Position numbers and translations under genes: made by a program. From assembly GCA_020062035.1 (NCBI GenBank), contig JAGUXD010000069.1, forward strand, positions 1-14,465: a stretch of 14,465 nt of DNA, read 5' to 3'. Each line of letters starts with the position of its first letter. The stretch's first letter is position 1. A model generated the notes under the pieces. The model ran no database searches, was not told the origin of the DNA, and saw only the letters and a list, made by a program, of their open reading frames with translations. Positions 7,397 to 14,166 of the stretch are shown piece by piece. The stretch is from Candidatus Brocadiia bacterium (GTDB taxonomy: Bacteria > Planctomycetota > MHYJ01 > JACQXL01).

Positions 7397-8160
7397 AACA
7401 AATTGCAATTAGAACCGAAAATCTCTCACGACGGTTTGGCAGGTTCCCTGCTGTGCAAGACCTTTCATTAGAAATATACGCAGGTGATATTTATGGTTTT
7501 CTCGGGCTTAATGGCGCTGGTAAAACTACGACTATCCGAATGCTCCTTCGCCTGCTTAAACCAGACGCAGGTAAAATATTTGTCTATGGAAATGATTTAG
7601 ATGCCGCTTATCTGGAGATAATGAACTATCTTGGCGGTTTAGTTGAGACGCCTACTTTTTATCCTTATCTTTCAGGACGCGAAAATATTAGTTTATTCGC
7701 AAGATTACGAATGCTCAAATCAAGAGACCTGATTAATTCTATTGTGAATGACTTATTGGCATTGGTGGGCTTAAAAGAACGGGCTGATGATAAGATTCAT
7801 ATCTATTCCCAGGGTATGCGACAACGTTTAGGCATTGCTTCGGCACTTCTGCCTTGCTTTATTCCCAATTTGAGCAAATCGCCGATTGTTATCCTTGACG
7901 AACCGACCAATGGTCTTGACCCGCAGGGAATCAGTGATATACGCAACCTTATACAAAAACTTAATCAGGAAAAGAAAATTACTTTTCTTATCTCAAGTCA
8001 TCTGCTTTCTGAAATGGAATTACTCTGTAACAGGGTTGGCATTATCAGAAACGGCAAATTAATAATCTCAGAAGACCTGCAAACACTATTAAAACAAGAA
8101 GGTGTAGAGATAACCGCGCCCAGAAGACACCTGGAAAAATATTTTATGGGTCTAATATAA
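7393..8160 (+). CDS. ABC transporter ATP-binding protein (ABC-2/BcrA-type)
   Basis: This 255-residue nucleotide-binding subunit of an exporter contains Walker A GLNGAGKT (38-45), a Q-loop region with Glu where Gln is usual (VETPTFYPYLSGREN, typical of BcrA-like exporters), signature YSQGM (138-142), Walker B IVILDE (165-170), D-loop GLDP and switch His203 (SSHLL). A slightly long segment PCFIPNLSKSP separates the signature helix from Walker B. The C-terminus is short compared with the roughly 300-residue BcrA relatives. It overlaps the upstream HAD gene by ATGA and is followed three bases later by its permease. BcrA-type systems export peptides or hydrophobic compounds or act in membrane maintenance; the substrate here is unknown. 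Confidence 0.92.
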   Translation: MKQIAIRTENLSRRFGRFPAVQDLSLEIYAGDIYGFLGLNGAGKTTTIRMLLRLLKPDAGKIFVYGNDLDAAYLEIMNYLGGLVETPTFYPYLSGRENISLFARLRMLKSRDLINSIVNDLLALVGLKERADDKIHIYSQGMRQRLGIASALLPCFIPNLSKSPIVILDEPTNGLDPQGISDIRNLIQKLNQEKKITFLISSHLLSEMELLCNRVGIIRNGKLIISEDLQTLLKQEGVEITAPRRHLEKYFMGLI

Positions 8161-8163
8161 ATT

Positions 8164-9039
8164 ATGCTATCAAGAATCTGCACATTAACCAGAACAGAAT
8201 TATATAAACTCCTTCGTCAGCGGCTATTTTATATTACATTGTTTCTTCTCGTAGCCGTGGTTGTCCTTTCAGTTCTGAGCGAGCGACTGTTCCCTTCTAC
8301 TAAAAACCCAATCAACGGCTTTAATCCGCTTATTAACGGCTCTATTAACGGCTTCAGGTTTTCATCCTATCTAATTCTTATTATCGGCTCGCTTCTTTTT
8401 GCCTCAGAAACTACCTTAGGGACACTCAAGACCATCTTCATCGCCCCGTTTCGCAGAAGCGAATTTGTCATCGCCAAAATTATTACCCTGTTCATTTTAT
8501 CTGTCCTCTTTACCTTTATCATTGAACTGCTTTCTATCGGTCTGGCTTTTTCTGTCTACGGATTCTCGGATATTAAAGACCCCACTTTTGTAGAACTCAT
8601 TCACTTATCTTCTTCTGAGATACTTCTTTATACTGCATATAGTTTTATTCATATTATTGTTCCTCTGATAACGGTGGGCTTAATGGGGCTGTTTATCTCT
8701 GTTCTTGTAGATAATGCCGGCATCGCGGTCGGAGTAAGTATTATTATCTACTTAATCCTTGATACATTCATCGCCGGACTATATGAAAACCTATCCTCAT
8801 TTTTATTCACGCCTTATTTGACTTATTATCTTGAGCCGATAAAAAATATAACCGATGGTATTTTAGAAGAAATATGGAAGTTTGAATTGATTAATAGGGC
8901 ATTCGGTTTCAGCAAACAAGATATCTCGCTTGACATAGCCAGAAATATCTCTGTTATTAAAAGTTTTATTGTGCCAATAGGATATTCGGCTATTTTTACC
9001 TTTCTCTCAATTATCTTGGTGAGCAAAAGACCATCTTAA
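8164..9039 (+). CDS. ABC-2 type transporter permease
   Basis: This 291-residue integral membrane protein has six predicted hydrophobic segments at about 21-38, 66-80, 102-130, 153-181, 184-207 and 267-286, matching the six-helix ABC-2 permease plan. The stretch SETTLGTLKTIFIAPFRRSEFVIAK (81-105) between helices 2 and 3 is the characteristic coupling region (E..GTLK.....P..R..F..aK). A soluble loop with NPINGFNPLINGSING lies between helices 1 and 2. It begins three bases after the ATP-binding gene stop with no visible Shine-Dalgarno sequence, so the two are almost certainly co-translated and form one exporter. It is the last gene of the rightward run; the next gene converges on it after 44 bp. 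Confidence 0.88.
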   Translation: MLSRICTLTRTELYKLLRQRLFYITLFLLVAVVVLSVLSERLFPSTKNPINGFNPLINGSINGFRFSSYLILIIGSLLFASETTLGTLKTIFIAPFRRSEFVIAKIITLFILSVLFTFIIELLSIGLAFSVYGFSDIKDPTFVELIHLSSSEILLYTAYSFIHIIVPLITVGLMGLFISVLVDNAGIAVGVSIIIYLILDTFIAGLYENLSSFLFTPYLTYYLEPIKNITDGILEEIWKFELINRAFGFSKQDISLDIARNISVIKSFIVPIGYSAIFTFLSIILVSKRPS

Positions 9040-9083
9040 CCAATTTTATTCATACGATGCTTAATGATAAATAATGCCTTTGC

Positions 9084-9956
9084 TCAAAGGTTCTCAATTA
9101 TAGCAGGTCTAAAGCAGTTCTCATCAAATTTAAGCGCCTCGTCTATTTTAGAAAGCATACTCTTTTTATCTCTGGGCAGTTGTCCTGAGATATTGACAAA
9201 ATTAGAGATATGGTCGCTCAAGAATAGTCCTGTTACCTTGAGATTTTCTAATAAGGTCTTTGTTTCCTGAAGCGCCTGATGTGGCGTCAATAATTGAAAT
9301 TCACCTTTTTCATAATCCTTATAAAGTGGTGCGTTTGGAACTGGTACCCAGGTTCTCAAACGAATATAATCAGGGTCTATCTCATTTAGGACCTTTGCCG
9401 TGTCTATTGAATGTTCTTTTGATAAGTCCTTACCAGCGATTCCGACTAAAACATATTCGCTTAATTCTATACCCGCATCTTTTACCCTTTTGGCTGTTTC
9501 TATCATCAATTTAGAGTCCGCGCCCTTTTGTATCCTTCGTAAGACCTCATCATTCCCGCTTTCTAATCCCTTATGAATCCTTTTCAGACCTGATTGCCTT
9601 AACCGCCTCAGGTCTTCTTGTGTCTTGAATTTAAGAAACTTGGCTGAGGCATACAGGGTAAGCCGTCTTAATCCCGGAAAAACCTCATAGCAAAACCTGA
9701 ATATCTCTTCCAATTCCGCGGTCTTCATTATGATAGTGTTCCCATCAGGGAAAAAGATACTCTCAATATCATCATTGTAGAATTGCCTTGCGGTGAGAAT
9801 ATCCTTCTTTATATCAGCGACTTTTCTAATCCGAAACTTCTTGCCTTTATACATCCCGCAGAAGGTGCATTTATTATGCGGGCATCCAATCGTGGCTTGA
9901 ATTAAGATGCTATTTGCCTCTGAAGGTGGGCGATAGACCGGCTCTTCGTAACGCAT
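9084..9956 (-). CDS. Radical SAM domain protein with CX4CX2C motif
   Basis: This 290-residue cytosolic protein carries an iron-sulfur cluster motif C25-PHNK-C30-TF-C33 inside ATIGCPHNKCTFCGMYK, spaced CX4CX2C instead of the canonical CX3CX2C. Aromatic Phe32 before the last Cys is as in the superfamily. Downstream motifs fit the radical SAM TIM-barrel: FFPDGN (beta2), LTLYASAKFL, GLKRIHKGLESGND (beta4, SAM-contacting ESG) and LSEYVLVGIAGKD (beta5). It resembles a family of COG1032-like proteins with GC.HNKCTFC..Y recalled from Firmicutes and environmental genomes, and the archaeal Elp3 motif has similar spacing. The reaction is unknown. The ATG directly abuts the TAA of the upstream diguanylate cyclase, with AAAGG six bases before it inside that gene, so the two form an operon. 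A small hairpin CCTTTGAGCAAAGG overlaps its stop but lacks a T-tract. Confidence 0.85.
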   Translation of the reverse strand: MRYEEPVYRPPSEANSILIQATIGCPHNKCTFCGMYKGKKFRIRKVADIKKDILTARQFYNDDIESIFFPDGNTIIMKTAELEEIFRFCYEVFPGLRRLTLYASAKFLKFKTQEDLRRLRQSGLKRIHKGLESGNDEVLRRIQKGADSKLMIETAKRVKDAGIELSEYVLVGIAGKDLSKEHSIDTAKVLNEIDPDYIRLRTWVPVPNAPLYKDYEKGEFQLLTPHQALQETKTLLENLKVTGLFLSDHISNFVNISGQLPRDKKSMLSKIDEALKFDENCFRPAIIENL

Positions 9957-11384
9957 TTATAACCTTTTATTCTTCCTCTTAAAAAGCATTCTGTCTGCGC
10001 TTAGTATCATCTCTTCAGCAGAACGGATATTTCCAGACAGGGCACTTATCCCAGCGCTTATTTTTAACCTGAATGGTTTTTGAGGGCTATTCAGGTTGGT
10101 GAAAAGATAGTTGCTGATATTGTGAGTGATATTATCGGCTTTTTGACCAGCCCCTTTTAGATTTGTCTCGGGCATAATAATGGCAAACTCGTCACCACCA
10201 TATCTGCAGACCGAATCCACCTTGCGAGAATTACGACTAAGCAAATGGCCAACCTCTTGCAGAATTCTATCGCCTTGACGGTGCCCATAATTATCATTGA
10301 TTGTCTTAAAATTATCAAGGTCAACAAATATTAAAGATAGATTTCTGTGGTATCGTTTGGCTCTGGCGAATTCCTCTGATAGCACCTTCTCAAAATAACG
10401 GCGATTATACACACCAGTCAGCCCATCATGGATTGACTGAAACTTTAATGTATCAGTCAACCGAACATTTTCTATGGCTAATCCGACCGCATTTACTAAA
10501 GTCCTTAAAACATCATAATACCCCTTTTGAGCAGTGGGATTATCTTTCATAAGTTCTTTTTCTTTGGGATTTATCTTCAGGAGCAACAATCCGATAATCT
10601 CATCTCTGCCTCGTAAAGGTAAAATCAGGCATTCTTTTGTCTCACCATCCATAAAAAGCGGATTAGAAATATTCGGGTTAGAGATAAAATAACGAAGCGC
10701 CCTGCATAAAATGTGCTCCTTATGAATATCTATCTTCCGGGGGAGAACCTTTCCATCACAGGTGATTTTAGCAGCGGTATTCTGTTTATAACATAACTCT
10801 AAATTATTGCCTGTTAAAAAATAGACCGCACTTGCCTCGGAATTCATCTGGTCGCGTTTGACTAACGTATCGCAGACATCCTTGATAATATGTTCTTCTG
10901 AAGGCATTTTTAATAATGATGAGGTCAATCTGGGAACCGCCTTTATCTTCTCGGTCAAGAACCAGACCCGATTGGTCGCCATCGCCAGTTCGGTCATCTT
11001 TTCTCTTAATGATTTTTCCCACTCAATTTTATTGCTGATGTCTCTCATTGAACCGATTGATAATAAACGGGAATCAACCTTTACTACACGCACGCTTATT
11101 TCTACCGGGATTATTTTATTATCTTTATTTTTTATTATGAATTCATATCGTTCTGAGTGAACACCGGCTTTTCGTCGTTTCACTATTTCTGCTAAACGAG
11201 ACAGGTTTTCTTCAGGAACAATATCAGAGAATTTTAACTCAGAAACTAATCTTTTAGCAGGGGAACCTGTTAACCTGGCAAATGCCGGATTTACCATAAT
11301 AAATCTTAAGGTCTCAATATCAAGAATAAATTGAGGGTCATTGGCATTCTTAAATACCGCCTCTAATGGTAGATTCTTTAACAT
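9957..11384 (-). CDS. PAS-GAF-GGDEF diguanylate cyclase
   Basis: This 475-residue protein is predicted to make cyclic di-GMP from two GTP in response to a signal. A PAS sensor domain (about 5-125, ending in the typical SIGSMRDISNKIEWEKSL) is followed by a GAF-like domain (about 150-310, ILPLRGRDEIIGLLLLK and NAVGLAIENVRLTD). The GGDEF domain (about 312-475) has the wide turn DGLTGVYNRRYF, metal-binding Asp355 (FVDLDNFK) and an intact active loop YGGDEF (395-400). The inhibitory site RKVD (387-390) lies five residues before GGDEF, so product feedback is expected. No membrane segments are seen, so it is cytoplasmic. Start ATG at 11384 has GGAG 11 bases upstream. It diverges from uvrC and is followed without a gap by the radical SAM gene. 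Confidence 0.93.
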   Translation of the reverse strand: MLKNLPLEAVFKNANDPQFILDIETLRFIMVNPAFARLTGSPAKRLVSELKFSDIVPEENLSRLAEIVKRRKAGVHSERYEFIIKNKDNKIIPVEISVRVVKVDSRLLSIGSMRDISNKIEWEKSLREKMTELAMATNRVWFLTEKIKAVPRLTSSLLKMPSEEHIIKDVCDTLVKRDQMNSEASAVYFLTGNNLELCYKQNTAAKITCDGKVLPRKIDIHKEHILCRALRYFISNPNISNPLFMDGETKECLILPLRGRDEIIGLLLLKINPKEKELMKDNPTAQKGYYDVLRTLVNAVGLAIENVRLTDTLKFQSIHDGLTGVYNRRYFEKVLSEEFARAKRYHRNLSLIFVDLDNFKTINDNYGHRQGDRILQEVGHLLSRNSRKVDSVCRYGGDEFAIIMPETNLKGAGQKADNITHNISNYLFTNLNSPQKPFRLKISAGISALSGNIRSAEEMILSADRMLFKRKNKRL

Positions 11385-11477
11385 AACTCAATTATCTCCG
11401 CCTACGAATAAGGGAATTAGTTTGATATGCTGAATAACAGCCTGCTTAAACCTTTTTTTAATATACCAAATAAATAT

Positions 11478-11504
11478 TTTATGTCAATAATAATTTAGTA
11501 AAAT
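11478..11504 (+). promoter_or_regulatory. Weak candidate promoter for uvrC-rsmD
   Basis: The 129-bp gap between the divergent cyclase and uvrC genes is very AT-rich. TAAAAT at 11499-11504 could be a -10 for uvrC, with only a poor -35 (TTTATG region, about 11478-11483). Transcription would then begin a few bases before the ATG at 11514, where no Shine-Dalgarno sequence is present, so the mRNA could be leaderless or nearly so. This is inference from a weak match. Confidence 0.22.
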
Positions 11505-11513
11505 CTAACTGGT

Positions 11514-12815
11514 ATGAGTTTAGATAAACTAAAAAAGCAGACAAAAAAGTTTCCCCCAACCAGTGGTGTCTATTTAATGAATAACAGCCGGGGTAAAGTT
11601 ATCTATATCGGCAAAGCCGCTAATTTGCGAGCAAGGGTTAAAAATTATTTCCAGAAAATATTGCCTGCCAAATTATTATCTCTAATGCAAGAAACATTTT
11701 CTATCAATTATCGTAAGACCGAAAGCGATTTGGATGCCCTTCTATTAGAAGCACGATTGATAAGGGAATTACAACCAAAATATAACAACCGTCTTACTGA
11801 TGATAAAACATTTCCATTGCTGGCAATCTCTCAGGAACCATTTGCCCGTGTCTTTATCACTCGTGAGCGAGGTAGAAAAGCAATAGATTATTACGGGCCC
11901 TTTATCAATAGAACAGACCTCCATAATGCCATCAGAGTCCTACAACGTATTTTTAGATTTAGAACCTGTAAATATAAGATTTTTCCAACTGCAGAGCACA
12001 AGTATAAAAGTTGCTTGTTAAGTCATATTAAATTATGTTCTGCACCCTGCCTTGGCAAGATTAGCCAAAAAGAGTATCAGGAAACAATTGACTCTCTCAA
12101 AACCTTTCTCAGTGAGCATAAAGTTGAGCTTATAAAGAGATTAGAAATATTGATGAATAAGGCAAGTAAGCAATTAGAATACGAGAATGCCTGCCTTTAT
12201 CGGGACCAACTTAATGCTGTCAAAAATATTGCTGAAACCGGAAAATTAGGTCCATTTTATGAAGAACCTTTATTAGCCGAGACGCCTTCAGAAAAACTAC
12301 ATTCTCTGGAGACGGTTTTAGGCCTGCCTCATCTTTCCCGCATAGAAGCCGTTGATATCTCTGATATTAAAGGAACTCAATCAGTCGGGTCTGTCGTGGT
12401 TTTTATTGATGGTGAACCGGTTCACCATCTCTATCGCAGATTTAAGATAAAATATACACAGGAAGGAAAACCCGATGACTATAGCCGAATTAAAGAAGTG
12501 GTTTACAGGAGGTTTTTACGGCTTTCGCAATCTGCTACAGGGGTAGATTTGCTCCTGATTGACGGCGGTAGGGGACATATAAATAAAGTATTAGAGATTT
12601 TTGATACCCTCAAGATTACCCCTCCTGTAATGGTTGGCTTAGCCAAAGCAAAAAAGATAGAAACAGTTTATCTTCTGAAGGATAGTGTAATCAAGAAATT
12701 TAGGATGATGGATAAATTAAGATTATTAGGATATATCCGTGATGAAGCCCATCGCTTCGCACAGAAATATTTCCATTTCAGAAAAACCAGAGAATATGCA
12801 ATCAGGATAAAGTAA
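11514..12815 (+). CDS. uvrC: Compact UvrC excinuclease subunit lacking HhH and an internal block
   Basis: UvrC makes the 3' and 5' incisions around UvrB-bound DNA lesions in nucleotide excision repair. Visible in order: GIY-YIG nuclease (about 14-90: SGVYLMNN, VIYIGKA, catalytic Glu79 in LLLEARLI); four cysteines C152, C167, C175, C179 matching the iron-sulfur cluster region described for E. coli UvrC; a UVR motif for UvrB binding (about 209-240, EYENACLYRDQL); and the RNase H-like nuclease with D281 (AVDISDIKGTQS), D350 (LLIDGGRG) and H412 (RDEAHRFA). Two parts are missing. The block of about 90 residues between the UVR motif and the first RNase H Asp (the FIRGGK-type region) is reduced to about 40, and the C-terminal tandem helix-hairpin-helix is absent. 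The product is 433 residues versus about 600. It ends cleanly 10 bp before rsmD, so this is not a frameshift. Cho is excluded because the second nuclease is present. Confidence 0.9.
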   Translation: MSLDKLKKQTKKFPPTSGVYLMNNSRGKVIYIGKAANLRARVKNYFQKILPAKLLSLMQETFSINYRKTESDLDALLLEARLIRELQPKYNNRLTDDKTFPLLAISQEPFARVFITRERGRKAIDYYGPFINRTDLHNAIRVLQRIFRFRTCKYKIFPTAEHKYKSCLLSHIKLCSAPCLGKISQKEYQETIDSLKTFLSEHKVELIKRLEILMNKASKQLEYENACLYRDQLNAVKNIAETGKLGPFYEEPLLAETPSEKLHSLETVLGLPHLSRIEAVDISDIKGTQSVGSVVVFIDGEPVHHLYRRFKIKYTQEGKPDDYSRIKEVVYRRFLRLSQSATGVDLLLIDGGRGHINKVLEIFDTLKITPPVMVGLAKAKKIETVYLLKDSVIKKFRMMDKLRLLGYIRDEAHRFAQKYFHFRKTREYAIRIK

Positions 12816-12825
12816 CATAACAGGT

Positions 12826-13434
12826 ATGCATATTATGAAAATTATCAGCGGTAGGTTCAGGGGAATAAGTTTGTATTCACCTAAGAGAATTGATACTCGT
12901 CCGGCCCTGGCAAGGATGAGAAACTCATTATTTAATATTCTTGCTGGTAAAATGGATGGGAAAAGAGTTATAGACCTCTTTGCTGGCACAGGCAGTATCG
13001 GTTTTGAAGCCCTGAGCCGTGGTGCAGGATATTGCCTGTTCGTGGAGAATAATCGTACCTGTTTAGAATGCCTCCGCAAAAATATCTCGCGATTGAATGT
13101 AGAAAACCAAACCAAGGTCTTATTTATAGATGCCTTTAATATTATTTCTTATCCCGCCAAGGCGGGAACAGATGAACAATTTGATTATATCTTTATTGAC
13201 CCGCCCTATAAATATTATGACATCCAACACTTAAGAGACAAGTTGTTTTCCCTGATAGATGAATTTGCCCGGGATAAAATCCTATCTCCAGAAGGAATGA
13301 TAATTGTAGAGCATAGAACCAGGATGAGAGATGGTAATCAGTTCAATAATCTTGAGCATCTTGAACGTGTAGATTTACGCAATTACGGTCAGACATCACT
13401 ATCATTTCTTATACCTAAAGCACAAATATCGTAA
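12826..13434 (+). CDS. rsmD: 16S rRNA (guanine966-N2)-methyltransferase RsmD
   Basis: This methyltransferase modifies the N2 of G966 in helix 31 of 16S rRNA using SAM. The product is 202 residues (199 if the second ATG at 12835 is used, which fits the family start MKIISGRFRG better and has AGG about 10 bases upstream). Motif I VIDLFAGTGSIGFEALSRGA (48-67) binds SAM, LFVENN contains the acidic ribose-binding residue, and the catalytic motif IV FIDPPY is at 123-128. The length matches the family. The loop before motif IV contains SYPAKAGT, encoded by a perfect 16-bp palindrome. It follows uvrC by 10 bp and is probably co-transcribed with it; the two functions are not obviously linked. Confidence 0.92.
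   Translation: MHIMKIISGRFRGISLYSPKRIDTRPALARMRNSLFNILAGKMDGKRVIDLFAGTGSIGFEALSRGAGYCLFVENNRTCLECLRKNISRLNVENQTKVLFIDAFNIISYPAKAGTDEQFDYIFIDPPYKYYDIQHLRDKLFSLIDEFARDKILSPEGMIIVEHRTRMRDGNQFNNLEHLERVDLRNYGQTSLSFLIPKAQIS
13152..13167. repeat. Perfect GC-rich palindrome embedded in rsmD
   Basis: TCCCGCC-AA-GGCGGGA, with 7-bp perfect arms and a 2-base centre, lies in frame inside rsmD and encodes PAKAG in a variable loop before the catalytic DPPY motif. It contrasts with the AT-rich sequence on both sides. From memory, CCCGCC..GGCGGG palindromes of this type are dispersed in several candidate-phylum genomes and can sit inside genes; no search was done. Confidence 0.65.
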
Positions 13435-13607
13435 TGCTTTCGGAGTGGAGAGATATTGTTCCCATATCCGTCATTTAGGACGTAGATGCCTACAGGGCAT
13501 CCAGGGGGTGTTCGCAGATAATTTCTATAAGGAGACCCACAAGGGTCCTAGCCTGCATTATTCATGTCCCCACCCCGCCCTGCCCCGCCCCGAACCCCGA
13601 AAGCATT
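13433..13607. other. Structured non-coding segment bounded by an 11-bp inverted repeat
   Basis: AATGCTTTCGG at 13433-13443 (overlapping the rsmD stop codon) is exactly complementary to CCGAAAGCATT at 13597-13607. Between them are small hairpins: CGTC/GACG (13469-13472 with 13479-13482), GATGCC/GGCATC (13485-13490 with 13496-13501) and GACCC/GGGTC (13534-13538 with 13543-13547). No convincing gene lies here. The arrangement could be a small non-autonomous mobile element or a structured RNA at the 3' end of the uvrC-rsmD transcript. The paired bases are seen directly; the role is inference. Confidence 0.4.
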
Positions 13608-13622
13608 CGGGGCGGGGCAGGG
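13578..13622. repeat. Strong GC-rich hairpin between convergent genes
   Basis: CCCTGCCCCGCCCCGAA (13578-13594) and TTCGGGGCGGGGCAGGG (13606-13622) are perfect 17-bp complements around an 11-base loop. Outer CACC (13571-13574) and GGTG (13627-13630) allow a further weak extension. It separates rsmD from the convergent minus-strand gene. Transcribed in either direction it would be very stable, but no T-tract follows on either strand, so it is not a standard intrinsic terminator. Its composition is unlike the surroundings, suggesting a dispersed palindromic repeat. Confidence 0.7.
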
Positions 13623-13642
13623 GAGAGGTGTAGTGCTGTCTG

Positions 13643-14008
13643 TTACTTTTGAGTGAACAGCGCGGTTATTCGTTTGAGCGTTGCCGGCGCCAGTCCTCTG
13701 GCCGTCCATTTAGCAGTGACGATAGAGACCTCACCTGTTAACTGCGCTCCGCTGAACCTTTTGGTTATCCTGCCCATTTCTCTGGCAAAGGCGAGATAAG
13801 AGAGATTATCTTTTATAGGTGTGCCATCTTCACCAAGAATTACTTTTACCTCGTCATCCAATGTCGACTGCTGGGCAAATGCCTCCGCAATATGTCCTTT
13901 CATCTTTTCCTTATGAAGCAGCATCTTTGGAGGGACTACATCACCACCATATTTGACATCACATAACTCCATTCGTCTTATTGATGATCTTCGCCCATTC
14001 TTTATCAC
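13643..14008 (-). CDS. Unrecognised conserved-looking small protein, N-terminus uncertain
   Basis: The open frame encodes up to 121 residues from a GTG at 14008, or about 109 from the in-frame ATG at MELCDVKYGG. I do not recognise the family. The sequence looks like a real soluble protein: a mixed alpha/beta composition with no membrane segment, including VKVILGEDGTPIKDNLSYLAFAREMGR and a basic helical C-terminus (KWTARGLAPATLKRITALF). Base composition is visibly more GC-rich than the genes to the left. The very strong Shine-Dalgarno sequence at 14004-14015 is correctly spaced not for the GTG but for an ATG at 13996-13998. That ATG is in another frame and closes after MGEDHQ; one extra base near 13981 would join it to IRRMELCDVKYGG. 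The gene may therefore carry a one-base deletion (real or sequencing). It is flanked by repeats on both sides, suggesting accessory DNA. Confidence 0.55.
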   Translation of the reverse strand: MIKNGRRSSIRRMELCDVKYGGDVVPPKMLLHKEKMKGHIAEAFAQQSTLDDEVKVILGEDGTPIKDNLSYLAFAREMGRITKRFSGAQLTGEVSIVTAKWTARGLAPATLKRITALFTQK

Positions 14009-14015
14009 CCCCTTT
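14004..14015 (-). promoter_or_regulatory. Near-perfect Shine-Dalgarno sequence
   Basis: On the minus strand AAAGGGGGTGAT differs at one base from the full anti-16S complement AAAGGAGGTGAT. Its core lies nine bases before the ATG at 13998 and overlaps the GTG at 14008, so it supports initiation at the ATG and conflicts with the GTG. It is much stronger than the ribosome binding sites of the other genes in this window. TATTAT at 14022-14027 on the same strand could be a -10 box, without a clear -35. Confidence 0.5.
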
Positions 14016-14031
14016 CATTAAATAATACTAC

Positions 14032-14057
14032 ATCTGCGTTCTCCGCGTCTTCGCGGT
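14032..14057. repeat. Short dispersed-type repeat (ACCGCGAAGACGCGGAGAAC on minus)
   Basis: The segment contains CCGCG-TCTT-CGCGG (14043-14056), a 5-bp hairpin. On the minus strand it reads ACCGCGAAGACGCGGAGAAC followed by GCAGAT. From memory, ACCGC.GAGACGC.GAGAACGCAGAG-like elements are scattered between genes in many environmental bacterial genomes; this was not checked. Apart from this element and the repeat array, nothing recognisable was seen in 14009-14166. Confidence 0.5.
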
Positions 14058-14166
14058 AAAAAACATCTGTCTTATCAGTGGCTTTTTTTACTTCTACTGT
14101 CAAGAAAAACTTGATTGTTTTATGCACAACATTGAGGGTCTATATTTATCTATTACCGACCTATCC

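Noticed and set aside
9077..9090. Terminator at the end of the radical SAM gene (CCTTTG/CAAAGG)
   Set aside because: The stem is only 5-6 bp and is not followed by a T-tract on the relevant strand.
11514..12815. Cho (UvrC N-terminal homolog) instead of UvrC
   Set aside because: Cho lacks the second nuclease, whereas DISDIKGTQS, LLIDGG and RDEAHRFA of the RNase H-like domain are all present, as is the UVR motif.
12816..12835. Frameshift removing the UvrC C-terminus
   Set aside because: Only about ten bases separate the uvrC stop from rsmD, leaving no room for remnants of a helix-hairpin-helix domain.
13445..13633. 62-codon plus-strand frame after rsmD
   Set aside because: It runs through hairpins and the GC-rich palindrome, has a low-complexity proline/arginine end and no good ribosome binding site.
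14072..14103. Minus-strand promoter with TTGACA at 14098-14103 for the orphan gene
   Set aside because: No acceptable -10 hexamer lies at 15-19 bp spacing; the best match is about 21 bp away.
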